Shown one piece after another: positions 36,265-49,678 of a DNA stretch of 60,033 nt (the stretch's first letter is position 1; each line of letters begins with the position of its first letter). The translations under genes and the position numbers were made by a program. This stretch comes from Diphasiastrum complanatum. Lineage: Eukaryota; Streptophyta; Lycopodiopsida; Lycopodiales; Lycopodiaceae. The notes below the pieces were generated by a model. It made no database searches and was not told where the DNA came from. It saw nothing but the letters and a program-made list of their open reading frames with translations. Location: the NCBI GenBank assembly GCA_029204225.1, contig MU833179.1, forward strand, positions 1-60,033, in the 5' to 3' direction.

Positions 36265-38900
36265 TCTCTATCTAACAAGCAAACGTTTTTGTTTCATGGA
36301 CGACGCCATGAATGCAGTCCAAGAAACAAAAATGGTTGCAATTAAATTACCAGTTTACAATCTATACGCAAAAAATGAAGTTTGCAATATGCATCTTTTG
36401 ATTGAAAAGTTGCAAAATGAGATATTAAATTTACTAGTTGATGTACAAAAAAGAGGAGGTGGTCTTTATATAGAGGCCTGCAAACATAAACATACAAAAC
36501 GATCATTAATTAATCTAGAATAGCAAACAAAGAAAAATTCAAAAATAAAAGTTTTCAATAGATTTGAAGCTTTTCCAACTTGATTTTTCATGATAAAAGG
36601 ACACGTTGCAAAATGTATCATAAGAAATAGCAAGCATTTGAGGAACTTTGAGAAAAAAAAAATTGAACGAAACAATTCCACTATGTTAACTTCAAAAAAC
36701 AACTTGTACCATGTAACTTTTGGTTGTTATTCAACTACAGTTTAGTGAAAATTGTTATAGGTCGTAATTTTCTTAAAAATTCAATCTTTGTCAAATATCT
36801 GCACAAAAACATATATCCAAAAAAAATGACATTCCAACCATTAGCAAGGAGGGTGATGACAGAAATGTAACAAAAGTTATGAATATGTCCTGGAACTTTG
36901 TGCATGAGCTATTAGAGCACGATGATAAAGTTTGGAATAGTGAGGAACAATGCTACTGCCTCATTGCAAAAGTCCTAGAGCTTCATCATACAAGGATGAG
37001 TTCCACACTTGTTTCTAGAGATGGATGCCCTGTGATTGAAGACAATAAATTTGTATTCAAAAGAGTGGCTAATCAACATCAATAGATTCCAAATATGTGG
37101 AGAATGTTTCTAGGGTAGATGCCCTCTTGTTGAAGAGTGGACAACGATTTTCAATGATGAGATTGAAGTTCTAAACAACTAAAAGTTCGTAGATTCACCA
37201 TCATGTGTGGCTAACGAAAGGGTTCAATTACCAAAGGACATAGCTAACATTTTACAATATATACTTCATTCAATTAACAATGATTGAAACTGAAAACCTT
37301 AGGTCCATAGAAAGCAATGAACAATGTCTAGTCAAGGTGGACCTTCGGCCCATATCCGCCTTACGATAAGCATTACGCTCTTGTGATTCTAAGGGAAAAA
37401 TAATGGGTTTTGAAAGAAAGGGCTTCAAAAATATAAACAAAAAGGATTTCAAGCAGAAGAGTCAAAAAGCACAAACAAATAAGTTGAAGGGACAATAATG
37501 TTTGATGCATATTATGTGTTAGATATATAAGAGAGCAAAAACAATAGTGCTCTTAGAATGCAAAGGGCAAAAGTGCAGTTGCTGAAATTCTTCTAGCAAC
37601 AACTGAATTGAAAAAATGGCATTAAAGTCTTTCCTATCTTACAATCCTTTCTAAACAGCATGACCCATCCACAGATGCTAAGATAATGTCTCAAGGTGAA
37701 AATCGCTCCAAGTTTCCAATATTATAATGTGTTGTAATGGCAAGTACCAATTTTTCAATTGAAGAGTTCCAAAATGAGAGTAAATTCTAAGATCATTTCT
37801 GAACCACGTTACAAAAGCAAGATGTAAGCCAGCTCTGACGCACCTACTACTCTTCCCCCAACCCATTTAATGATCGGTCAACGTACACGAGGTTGCTCCA
37901 AGGCTAGAGGAACTACGGAGCGGTCCTCTTAGAGAGGATGCCCTCTATTTTGATATGCCGATTAGCCTTGTAGTTTGACAGCCATATTGATCGTCAAAAG
38001 CCATTTTGGCCGTAAAATACAAGCGTCCTAAAAATTTGGCCGTCATAGCAGACAGGCACATACAATTCAAAAACGTCATTTTGACATGCGCCTTTGTTTT
38101 TTTTAATGTATAGATTCACAATAAATATATTATACACATCACTTGAAACTTTAAAAAAATTTCAGCACAAACTTTGACATTCATGATTCAACTTTCAGCC
38201 CTTCTAGCTTGGCGTCTCATCTTTGAAATTCGTACCCAACTCTAAACTATGAAATCTCATTTCAGATTTGAAGGTCAAATGGTTTTTCAAACTGGCACTG
38301 AAAAAAAGCATGACAGGCAACCTTGATCGTCAAATTGCAAGGCTGATGCCGATCTTCGTGGATGATCGCTTTGAAGGTGGCTTCTTAGGTTGCAAATGCA
38401 GCTTGGGCCAAGTTTCCTCCTGATGCTTCTATTGGCTCTGATGCACCAGCCATGGATTCTTTTGTCTCCCCTCAACAAACAAATCCCTGCTAAAACTCTC
38501 ACTTGTAGTAGCACCATAGTCTTGTCCACCTAGTTTGGTTGCCCTAGAGATCGATTGGTCAACAGAGCTAGTGTCAATTATACCAGATCCTCCCATTTCT
38601 GTCATAGCTCGTGCCCACAGACCTCCATTGAGGTGGGATCCATGTTATTGCTGCTGATCAGAAACTACATAAGGAATCAATATAGTGCCCATGCATGCAT
38701 GAGCTAGTTCACATGCTGATAGAAGTACACCCAAAGCAAATTGAGCATGGTGACAAAACGTCTACTGGAAAAAAAGAGCGTGAAATATTACAAAGCAGCT
38801 TGAAATTTCTAGTCTTTCAACTATGATGATATCAATTTGGAAATCACAAGCCTTTGTACAATAGTTGTTTGTAGGAACAACTTCAACACGCCATCAATTT
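36265..38900. other. Unassigned stretch
   Basis: Open frames at 36113-36523 (+) and 36879-37085 (+) have protein-like composition (the latter: NFVHELLEHDDKVWN, CLIAKVLELHH) but no family was recognised. Nothing else is supported. Confidence 0.35.
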
Positions 38901-38980
38901 TATTATTGGATTCTGTTGGATTTATTCCTCTACTGAATCCCATGTTAATCTAGTTCTATTCATATTGCTGTAAGTTTTAC

Positions 38981-39185
38981 ATGCAATGTCGCATAGTCTG
39001 CAGAAATACTCTATTATCGAAGACAGACAAGAGAGGGCAGTCCGACTTGTCAGAGTTGGCCGATTTATCGGGGAAGCTTGACTTGGCTGACTTATCGGAG
39101 AAGCCCGACTTGTCGAGTCAACCGACTATCGTCGAGGACCGTCAAACGACTATCTCGACTTTATTGACTATCGGCATCAACACAC
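38981..39185. repeat. Degenerate short tandem repeat of CGACTTGTCGGAG-like units
   Basis: From 39028 onward units built on GACTTGTC/GACTTATCGG recur about every 15-30 bases (GTCCGACTTGTCAGAG, GATTTATCGGGGAAG, GACTTATCGGAGAAG, CCCGACTTGTCGAG). The composition is much GC-richer than around it. 38912-39540 could be an LTR (it begins TGTTGGATTT) but no primer-binding site was found. Confidence 0.6.
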
Positions 39186-40587
39186 TCGACTCTGAACAAT
39201 CGAAGCCTTCTCACTCCCACTTCATGTATTGTGCAACTACTTGGACAATGGCAACAGGAGCCACGATCTACTCCAGACGACGCAACAGCTCCATGCCACC
39301 TTCTTGTACATGCATCTACACAATTGTAAATTGTATATAGAGATAGGAATTGTAATCAATATTATGCCATGTATTATGTCATTAGAGACAGACACAGTAG
39401 ATGCTTTCATGCATCTTTCTTTCAGACTGATTGTTAGTAATATGCTCATAGCTTTTACAAAGCGGAGGTAGCTTCTTGAGCACGCAGTTTCGCCCGCTAT
39501 TGTCTTGTGCTCACAACATCAATCTGACTTGTATTTCTAAACATTAATCTGAATCAATTGTTGTCTTGGTTTTGTGTTCAAAGTCTTTGTCAGAATTGTA
39601 AGTTTTGCTATTTTGTTTTCTGTCTGAATCTCTTATTGCTTTGTCTGATTGTCTGCTCTTCTGCTTCCGCATAAACGCAATTAAGCTCTGTTTTGTGTTC
39701 ATCTACTGTTGTAGTAGTGCATGCACTGAGGGGAATCAGTCGACCATCGCTTTCGTGCGGTAGTAGGATCGTTCTGATCCGATTGTTCGACCCATTCATT
39801 CACGAATTTATATTTTTTTTCCCCGATAGATTCCTCATTAGCTGGATTCTACTCCTGTCATGCACATGCACATAAGAGGAGGATAAAAAACAAGTATCTA
39901 TTCAGTCATTCACCCTCTCACTAGTAGCTATTGCAGTAGTATCGTTACTGACGTAAAAACAAAAAGCCCCCTCTGCTGCAAACCTCCACTGAACTTGGCA
40001 CTAATTTTATACTAGAAAACATGCACCTACAAAGCTCCGCTCCCCTTCCAATTTTCTAAGAAAAACCTAAACTCTCCACTCCTCTATTGCAAAGCTTTGC
40101 TTAATGTGGATTGCCCCTTTGCTGGTTTTCTATGAATCAACAACAAATAGACAAACATAGAAGCTTTGCTCCTCCCCTACCTTTCTAGGAAAACGATGTG
40201 AAAGGAATAAGATGCATGCAAGCTCTGTCCTCTACTGCAAACATCTGGTTCTTTGCTGCTTTTCTAGTTTAAAGACGTGAAAGAAAACAGCTACCATGCA
40301 TAACAAATATGCAATATCAAATATGCATTCGTGTCAGTAGCAAACATACCACATAGAGAGAGAGAGAGATCACAAGAAAAAGCTCCTCCACAAACGCATA
40401 TGGAAGTGGTGTGAAGATGCAATGTAGATGCAGATGCAGATGCAGATGGAGGTCGCATGGAATTGGAAACGAAGACGTGCTAGTTGTGGAATGTTTTTGG
40501 CATTCATTTCTAGTAGAAAAATCTCAATTGTCAAGCTACATAAAGCCAAAAACTCTCACGTGCATGGATATCTCTGCTGAAGTCCAC

Positions 40588-40777
40588 GGATAGCCTTAAT
40601 ATATCAGCACATCATAGCCCTTCATTTACATACTCGCATCTATAGCTCACAAAACGCCACATGGATACCTTCGACATTCAAAGATAGCCTTAATATATCA
40701 TCACATCACAGCCCTTCATTTTAATACTCGCATCTAGAGTCCACAAAACGCCACATGGATACCTTCAACATTCAAAG
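40588..40777. repeat. Two-copy ~95-bp tandem duplication
   Basis: GATAGCCTTAATATATCA begins both units (40588 and 40683) and both end with GCCACATGGATACCTTC and ACATTCAAA. It lies about 400 bases upstream of the next gene and may be within its promoter. Confidence 0.93.
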
Positions 40778-41188
40778 AATTTTGATCTTGGCATAGGCTA
40801 GAATTGTAAATCAGGTCACTCCCATTTCCTAATTTTGGGAGTGAAAAGGTGGGTATGACCTCGATGCTGACTCTTTTCCTTTCCCGCCAAAATATCACAT
40901 CAGAACCGAACGGGTACATGTTTTCTTGTGGGGAATGGTGGGAACCCATTCCTTTTCGATCCAAAAGCTTCCAGCTTTTTTCCATTTCCTGCAAGGAATT
41001 CGGGTTTCCACTATCGCAGATATGGCGTAGCAGAAATTTTTGGCTATGAGCAGGCTAATCAGAGCGCTTTGTTTCCGAAGCAAGGATGGCTATCGGGTGG
41101 GGATGCTCGATCATTGCTTGATTTCAGGTATTATAGCAAGAGCTGCAAAATCGAGTTATGGTACTGTATGCACCCAATTCTTTCCTAA
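40778..41188 (+). promoter_or_regulatory. Likely promoter and leader of the 41-kb gene
   Basis: Non-coding region upstream of the ATG at 41189; higher GC than the distal intergenic DNA. An upstream ATG at 41048 opens a frame that ends before the main start. No TATA box is convincing. Confidence 0.35.
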
Positions 41189-44100
41189 ATGTCGAATCTG
41201 ACAGCCACAATTGAGCAATTGCTTCAATCACTTGCTGCTATCAACGAACACACGCAGGATAAGCATCCGCAGATAGAGGATATATGCGAGCAGATTCAGA
41301 TTCAAGCAGCCAGAGGCATCAAAGAAAGGCAGGGAATCGGTGCATCTGGTGATGGGTTATCCAGAGTTCTGTCCTTTCACGGGCGGTCTTTATTGGTGGA
41401 CAATGCTCTTGGAGTAATGGGATTTGGAGCACCATTGGTATGTACTCGATGCATCCATTATTTCAAGGATTTGAAGATTGTGGTTGAAATTTAATTTGTT
41501 GTAGCCGGAATGTTTTCTCCCTGATTGACTCTTTAAGAAACCCTGAGGCATCGAAAGATTCAATGGGTTTATAATCTTGCAGGTGTCCCAGAAACTGAGC
41601 AGCTTGCTTGTAGATACCCTTGTCTCGCTACTTCTTTCCAGTATTGCTTGTGGCAATGGTTTGACAGAATTCAGCAAAAAAGCGAGCATGAATGAAACTA
41701 GGGGGCGATTGGATGCACTGGGAAGTGGAGGAACTGACCATTTGGATTGCTCGAGGAATCCTAGCTGGGGGATTTATGAAGATTCTGAGAGGGTATTATT
41801 TGGAAGCAGTTTGTCATATACAAATTTGCAGCTTATCGGGGAGATCTGTGCAGCACTCCTATCAAGGAAAACTATTGACGGTAATGGAGCTCACTCCGTG
41901 AAATTGTGTATTATGGAAGTTGCTGGGCACACAACATTCTGCCTGGGAAGATCTTCCAAAATTTTGAGCTGACCGAGGCTTGGAAGGGCTGAGACAAACT
42001 TTTGAGAAGCCAAACCAGGCAGAATGTTTTTTTCTTGCAACTTCTATTGTGTAATGCATTCTATATGGCTTAATCCCACATGGCATCTTGAAACTAGATA
42101 GGCATCTGCAATTATGAAGTTTAGATCATAAAGTAGAATCAGCATGTGTCACCATGAAATTTGCAATGTAGTATGGCACTTGAATTTTTGCCCATGTGCC
42201 CTCAAAAAAACAACAAATAATGTTCTTTAAGCTACCTAAAAATGGGCTGCATCTGCTATATACATCCATTACGTACTATGGAAGGAGCCGGGGCACAGGC
42301 CATTCTGCCCGATAACGCCACTACTGCCAGCCCCTGATACTGTGCTAGCCCTTGATTCTATGCCAATAGAACCTAACTGCCCACCAATCTGTACCCTGGG
42401 CCTCGTCGCTACTGCTCCTCCATATGTGCAGGTGTAGGTGCAGTAGGCACTCTCGGCAGGTGCAGGAATTGCCATGCACATGCATAAGGCAATGCCCATG
42501 GTCTGCCCATCTGGCCTGGTCAAACCAAGCAAGTGTGCTCTGATCCTCGTCGCCGTGCTGCAAAAGGTAGCACCACAAAACAAGCAATGCCATCTACGTA
42601 CGCCTGAACTTGTAAAAACTATGGTGTCCCGCTCCAAGAGATCCACCTCCGCATGCCTCGTCCCGCCACAAACATGGCTATAGAAACCCTCAAGGTGCTC
42701 TAGAAAAGGTCAAAAACTCAATGGAAAGTGGATAAGTGGAAAGTGGGTAAGTGAAAAAAGGGAGCTAAAGCAAGCCTAGAGTTGCCTAAGACGTAATAAT
42801 GCCAAACCTACCCTAAATCACAAAACCCTAACCCCTACACCTAGAAAAAGAACAATGCCAAATGCCTTATGCACACCAGCCACATGAATGCTCATAGTGA
42901 CCACTTATGCATAAAGAAGCTTGGGAACATGCAATCACTCTCTCCCTATCAACGTGAAAAGAAGCTTCAAGAAGTTGCTTTGCTTGCAAATCCCTACATA
43001 ATCACTGTTACCCTCTTCCATGTGCTACATTCACTTTGCACTCTTCATGGCCTTCACATAGAGTGCTCACACTATCCATTTGGCCACCTATTCGTCTCTC
43101 CACAATGTTTTTTCTCTCCACATAATGTGCTGGAAATGGGGCATCGCGACTATAATAAAAAAAAATTATAGGTTTTTTTGGGAACATCGTTTTGGAGTTT
43201 CGGATTGCATGATACACTAGAGTTTGGGTTGAAAGTGTTGCATGTTCAAGTTCGCCTCACCCCATGAAACCTTGAAGGTCTTTGTAGGTTGAGATTTTAT
43301 CGTATTTAGTTGCATTTATGTTCTTTAAATTTGCATTTTTATCCACTTTAGAATCATTCATAGATGCAACCTAGCACTTATTTTTCAATGTGAGACCATT
43401 TGTAGGATGTCATTAGAGATGAACGTGCCATGTCATGCCAATCCTATCTTGAGCATATCAGAGACCAACTTGAGCATTGCATTGTGCATTTCACCTCTTC
43501 AACATGTGCTTTATAGGGTTCATTGGAATGGGCTTAAATTTCCTCATTGATTGCACCTCAATTGAGACAACGTCATAAACCCTTGCCACTATGAAGATTG
43601 TTGTCGTTATGGGGTCTACAATGCTTGCAAGTAATGTCCATGTTTCCAACTTACCGATTTGATTATTAGACCCAAGTCTTTGCATATTCCCTCTCACACC
43701 TTTGTGTGTGACTTCCAATTTTAGCCTAATGCCAAGCATGCACATCATTTTGTGTAGTTAGAATAATAAGTGTGAGGGCTTTGGCACTTGCGTGTGTAAT
43801 AATTCTAAGTTGTTAATGCAAGGACTTTGGGCCAAAGCGTAATAAAAGAATAAATGGTGTCCCACCTATTTTGGATTTTGAAAGTTGAGGGAAGTAGAAT
43901 TTGGTCAATAGGAAGAAGGGGCCAATACCTAAACTCAATTATAAATAGTAGCACATTTGTACTCCATTATTGTGTTTAATCAAGAGGAGGAAACACTACT
44001 ATTTGGGCAATTGGACATCCTTGCTTCTAATCGCTCCTCTCTCTCATCTTGTTGTGGTTTAATATTATACTTTCCTTTTATGATTGTTGGTATTGTATTA

Positions 44101-46006
44101 CTTGTTATTTCTATGAGAAAAGGGAAAATAAGCAATCTTGTGGTTGATTAGGGTTAATACTTGGTTAATGGTTGGGAATCATATGAAAACATTCATATCT
44201 TTTAAAGGCTAGGCATCCCTCCCTTGGGAATGAACTATCATGTGACAAGTAAGGAGATATCATCTTGCTATCCTATTTACATTGCTACTGCTTGATCTAG
44301 AAACTAGGTTTGAAGAAAGTTGAAGAAACCAATTACACTAGTATAACTCTGTTACCCGCGGTGGTATGTAAACCACATGTTGCAAATTCATATTGGTATA
44401 TTGTTGTGTATCTAGGTTGTGGTAATTATACACTCCTAACAATTGATCTTCAATCAACGTCTTGATGGTTAGTTGGTGTATTCATAGGCACACAAAGGAT
44501 AATGATGCCTATTTTTTCATGACTTGCATAGGTGTTGGAAAATCAATTGTACAAATTCCATTTGACATTGTAAGATGCTTTTCAAATCACTTGGTCAAGG
44601 GTATTGAAATGAAGCACTTTGTTTATTTTTCAATTGTAGAAACTTTCAAGATAAACTTTATTTATTTTTGAAATGGGAAAATTATTTCTGTTTTCTCCAT
44701 AGGCTGCCCTAGCAAGCTAAGTCATCTTCTCTTGTGAGGATGTTTGATTTTGTTTATCAATTGAGCTATATGAATAAGCTATAGGCTAATGAATTTGTTT
44801 GCCATTTTTGGTCATTATTGTGGTAAGTTTCTCAATGGGCAGCTCAATGACTGAAATTTGATGACCCTAGAAAGATTGATGGATAAGAGTTCAGCTATGC
44901 TAAGTTGTAATACTTTCTTGTCATTAACTTTTATGATGCCACTTTATGTTTTTAAAAGTAACCAAGTTCTAGCAATGAGGTGGTTGTCTTCAAGCTAATA
45001 TGAGGAATTTGATGCTTGTTGCTTCATGTGATAGATCCCCCTATATTACAAATAGTCCATGCGGTTTTGAAGGTAGCCTCAGTTTCAAGCTCATTCAAGC
45101 TTCGCATTCCTACTTGTCATAGCTTATTCATATCGAAACCTATTCTAGGAGGATATTTGGAAAGCAAATCTTCAAGCGCTAGTGTGGACAAACTCCTCAA
45201 TTCAATATTTGACAACAATATTCCATTCCAGGAGGCATTCACACCTCTTATGAGGTAAATTAGCTTCAAGAATTCTTCTTGATTTTTGGAAATGTTACTA
45301 CTCTTGAATTTTGTATTTAGTAGTCTTAGGTGATTCATTTTGGGTTGTCTTTCTAAATGAACATGGAAATGTGAAGCTTGCACAAGGATTGCAAAACTCA
45401 AGTTGTGCTTATATTATGTACAATTTCTCTAATATAATGTATATTCTATAAAGCACACTTTGGCTTGATTACCATGAGCTTAAATTTTTATTGTTCTTTG
45501 GCTAGTTTGGATCACAATCGATATTGAAAATATCTTTGTTTTATTTGCTAAGAAGCATGAACAAGTAAGTTATTTGTAAATCACAATTGCATGGTTGTAA
45601 GGATTTCCAATTTGGCAATTATTCGTAAGGTAATGACGCAGCATTAGGGACGAATGCTCCCTAACTGCCCATCCATGTGCGTTGGAGCTTTTGACACAAT
45701 CGTCGTGCTTGATCGAGCTTTTGACGATTTGACACCCACCATCGACTCTTATTGGCACCTTCTTGAAGCTAAAGTGATGTCTTGGCCATGCACATTTACT
45801 TGTATGATCCACCTCTCTTTGGGTAGAATGTATGGTCCGGGGTCTTCCTATTCTGTCATACATAGTACAGGTAGGCCCCATTCGAAGCACCGTATGCAAC
45901 AGTTGTGCGTATTGACTTATGGCACTAAAATTATACTTTATTGATATCTCTAGACCAACGTCTAGCCTCCTGTGTCGAGGCCCTCATCTTAGGGATGTTA
46001 TTATGT

Positions 46007-46079
<73 letters not shown>

Positions 46080-49000
46080 TATTACTGTCTTTTATTGCCA
46101 AAAGGCATATAAGACCAAATAAGAACATGTCAAGTATGATAAGTTCAAAAAGGAGCATATAAATGTCTCTAGAATCAAATAACTATAGATCAAGACTATA
46201 CTAAGAAAATTAGACATAACTCTATTCTCATGAATGACATGTTTGAAAGACAATGGAATGAACTACAACATAATTGGAGTTGTACAACAACAAAGAAGAG
46301 CTGCATCATCGATATCATATTCCAATGGATCCCTGTCCCATATCCACATCGTCCAAGGCATGTATCCTCAAAGGGTCTCCAGTGACTGCATGAAACTCTG
46401 TCTGTGTAAAGTCGTCCTGGCATTGGAATCCCCGGTAAGAAGTATATGACCATTCTCGGAGCAAGGGAGAATGTTCGAAAAGAGATCAATGTATGGAGAG
46501 CCCATACTATCTACAAAAGCTGAAGACACTGGTGGAAAATAGCAAATCGACAAATACACATCCCTGTCAAGCCCAATACTTTGACCAAGAGACCGAATCC
46601 AGAGATATGGTGTGTGCTGTCAAACAGGTTCAATGATAGGCCATAGTAAATCCCTGTACAAGCATGCCACTCCACCAGAACCTCTGCCCCGATTGATCTA
46701 GTCTCTGGACGAAAGATTTAGGATTTCTCCCTTGGAATCACCTTCTGTATTTTCATTCTGTTGGACGTTTGTAAAGAATGTGACGAAAGAAATGTTTCTA
46801 GCACTGCTAACTCAGGAGGGTTTTGGGACCCTCATTTCATATGCATGTCAAAATGCAGGACAACCACTGTTTGAAGCTTATAAAATTTGTGAAAAATTGC
46901 AAGGTCCTTGGAATGAATTTTGTTTACGCTGTTACATATGACATTGATATATTATGTGGATTTGCTGGACATATTTGTAGGTGAATTGCTCTAGTGCACT
47001 CTTCTTAAGTTTAGCTTCTAGTTTAAAAAAAGTGTGGCCTTTTACATTGAGAAGATATGCTAATTTGCTATATGGTTTTTCCGTTTACTGTGCATATTGT
47101 TGGACAAGTTCTAAAGTAAAGATATGAAGTTTTAGTATGCAATCATTTAGAGTTCTTCATTTTAAAAATGACAAAAGTTGGCAAATGCAGCCTGCTCAAG
47201 TATAGTCAGACGATAGTTTACTTTATTTTTCCTGAATGCATATGCCATGGGGTGTAGGTAATTAGTTTCGAGCATCTAATTGTTAGATTATTTTGTGGAT
47301 GGGCAGATTCTCAGAGACTACTTTTTGCTGGGCACAGATTTAACGTATGGAGGTTACGTCCTGATCTTCTGAAGGAGGACCTATCACATGTAATTCAGGA
47401 AGCCCTTCAGCGGCCTTTATTGTCCTTGAGAAGAGAGTTTCAGCAGCGGGTAGAGTGGAAGAATCTCATTGTAGGTCTGGCACTAGCACCTGAGGTGTTT
47501 AGAGAAGCTCGACGCCTTTTGCACACATGGTTTCTTGATATGTATGTGCTGCTTTGGGAATGCTCTTTCCTGTGCCTCTTTTTAAGTAGATTGTAAGTAT
47601 ATGGTCGACATCATCATAAATATCACATTGGGCATTGGGAGAATTGTTAGTTTGATGATTACATATAAGACAGTTGCTAGTAGCCACTAATGCCAATCAT
47701 AAAACTTTTAAGTTTACTTACATGTTGATTGTGATTCTGCTTGTGCTTGGTTGATTCTTTTGTAGAGGGGTGGTTCGTCTTTGGGATGTCCGCACCCAAC
47801 TAGTATCTGCGGTACTAGATGTGCTCGATCGGCCAAGTGCCTGGGGAGTTGAGGATGCTGGAGTGAGACTTCCACCACTTCGGGCATTCTATCTTCAGCG
47901 TCTTAGACCTTTTGTAAAGGTTCTAAGTAGGCCTCCTACAGTTGATGGCCTTGTTGAGATTGTTGATATGCTGAATAGCCTGGGAACCATCAATCTAGAA
48001 GGTCAGTGTCATGGAGAACATTCTTGTGACTCCGCAAAAGATGGAAGTTTTACTGCCAAGGTGGTTGAAGGAAAATTTAGAAACTCACAGTATTGCAGTT
48101 GGAAAGAAAGCTCTGCCAGTGCAACTTCCGTTCAACCTATTGTTGGGCATGACTCAATCTGGTACAGAAAAATAATCTTCTCTCCTGCAAAGATTGCTGA
48201 TAGGATGACAGAGTCCAAGAATTGGTCAGCTCTTGAAGTTGCGCAAAGCTATTGCAGAGTGTCCTGATATATTGTGCTAATGTTCTAGTTCTGCGAATTC
48301 AACAAACTGGGTAAGATGGAACATACAGTGACTAACTACTGATCTACATTCGGTGATTTACAGGGCATTGCTTATTGACTTCTTACCATGGTTGCGATGG
48401 GCTACAAAAGTGCTATTTCAAGGGCATCAATATAACATTGTTGATCCAGAAAAAGGAGGAGATTTTTATCACAACAGTATGAATATTGATCCTGTCAAAT
48501 CAAGAGAATATACAGAGCTTGGGTATCTGCCACCTTATTTGCAGCTGACTGCAGCTAGTTATGTAGCTTGGGTTGTATATCCTTTTGATAGGGGCCTCAA
48601 AAAATCTGGATCAACATTTCTGGCACGCTTTGCTGGTAGCTGGGGCCATCTGTGTCACTCCGTCGAAGTTAAAATCCATTCTCAACTGGAGAATGACAAT
48701 AGAGTCAAATTTCAGAAAGATAGTAAAATTTTAGGTACCTCAGATAGCACAAATGAATGGCATACGTTGAACTCGCATGCTTCACAAGTGGATGATGAAA
48801 AGGTTATCAATAGAACCTTTTTTCCCAAGATGAAAAGACAGACAGTACTTTTGTCATGGGATGAGATTCTTTCCGAAAGTGTTAATTTGTTAACAAGCTT
48901 GTGTGACATTGACAAGACCTTTGGAAGTTGTCAAACAGGACTGAAAGTTCAACATAAGACGTACTTTGATCATCGTAAAAGTATTAATTGCTTCGATATC

Positions 49001-49678
49001 GAGCAAGAAGCTGTTGAACATGATTTGAAGTGTCTTCAAAGTGTCTGGCAGAGGCAGATGCTCTTATCACAATTGTTAGTTTTGACGGCTGTCACTGCAG
49101 ATACTCTATTGGTGAATCACACAATCAAGTCTTTCTTTGTCAGGTTTTTATTATTTGGAAAAGTGTCACCATCTGGCAGCTGGGATGCTCCTTTCGCCTG
49201 TGATATGTATATGAAATCAAATGTACAACATGAACAACATAATTTTGGGTTTGTACAGGAACCTGCACATCAGACAGAGGGCTTCAGAGATTTTGAAGAA
49301 AATGCTTCTTTTCAATGGTGTCCATCTTTCTGTGCATCACATGCTTCAGCACTTCTTGATTTTGTTGAGGATCTTAATGCACAAAATTTCAAGGTGGCTG
49401 GATGCCAACTAGTGACACATGAGACGGGGTGTAAGCTCTATGATGCTGACAAGCTAGTAGAAACTGTTATGCATTGTCTGCACCATTGGTCCACCATGTG
49501 CAGTGTGAAAGATGTGGTTCTGCTTAAAGATCTGAAAACAAGATATTGCAGTTGGATTGATCAGTTGAAGGCGAACAACCAAACCAGCCCTGCACACTTT
49601 GAAAGTTTGCAGTGTTTAAATGCACAAATTGCTTCATTGGAAGCATTTTCAGAAGCTGAAAGCTCAAATGATTCTTAA
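41189..49678 (+). CDS. Spliced plant protein of unknown function, one apparent frameshift
   Basis: Product not recognised; residues below are observed. Exon 1 41189-41437 (MSNLTATIEQLLQSLAAINE) and exon 2 41583-about 41880 (VSQKLSSLLVDTLVSLLLSS) join in phase 0. An exon ending at 46903 (from about 46702-46732; FCWTFVKNVTKEMFLALLTQ) joins in phase to 47307-47541 (DSQRLLFAGHRFNVWRLR), then to 47766-48310 (GVVRLWDVRTQLVSAVLDV), then to 48364-49678 (ALLIDFLPWLRWATKVLF). The last junction only works in the frame reading KLLQSVLIYCANVLVLRIQQ, which needs a one-base shift near 48240 relative to the exon start. The join from exon 2 to the 46.7-kb exon is out of phase, so at least one exon in the 4.8-kb interval is missing from this model. 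Mostly helical, no membrane segment or signal. The frameshift may be real or an assembly error. Confidence 0.6.
42269..42646 (-). pseudogene. BED-type zinc finger fragment (hAT-like transposon)
   Basis: Minus-strand frame from 42646 contains RWHCLFCGATFCSTATRIRAHLLGL, with Cys-x2-Cys and a downstream His in BED-finger spacing, as at the start of many plant hAT transposases and derived proteins. The rest of the frame is low in complexity, and no hAT dimerisation domain was seen. It sits inside the large intron of the 41-kb gene, on the opposite strand. Confidence 0.6.
42660..46000. other. Large intron interior, no assigned gene
   Basis: Sequence between exon 2 and the 46.7-kb exon. Contains AACCCTAACCCC at 42824-42836, several short frames, and at 45117-45401 a minus-strand frame with a faint gag-like look (LEDLLSKYP) that I do not accept. 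No gene is supported, though a missing host exon must be here. Confidence 0.4.
46010..46076. repeat. (GA)n microsatellite
   Basis: About 67 bp of GA dinucleotides inside the large intron. Confidence 0.97.
46200..46700 (-). pseudogene. LINE-type endonuclease (EEP) fragment
   Basis: Minus-strand reading from about 46700: RGRGSGGVACLYRDLLWPI, HTPYLWIRS, DVYLSICYFPPVSS, PYIDLFSNI and HILLTGDSNARTT. This is the order of a plant LINE apurinic endonuclease-like domain: the GRGxGGVA block, a Y-x-P block and the G-D-x-N-A catalytic block (GDSNAR; usually GDFNAR). A frame shift occurs after that block. No RT was found, so only the 5' end of a LINE ORF2-like gene remains, in an intron and antisense to the host gene. 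Confidence 0.65.

Noticed and set aside
36879-37085. Small gene (NFVHELLEHDDKVWN...)
   Set aside because: Composition is protein-like but no start context, splice sites or family could be recognised.
42815-42840. Interstitial telomere
   Set aside because: Only one to two AACCCTAA units; chance or telobox-scale match.
45117-45401. Copia gag-like frame on minus strand
   Set aside because: Only a faint LEDLLSKYP similarity; the expected upstream gag blocks are missing and the opposite strand is equally open.
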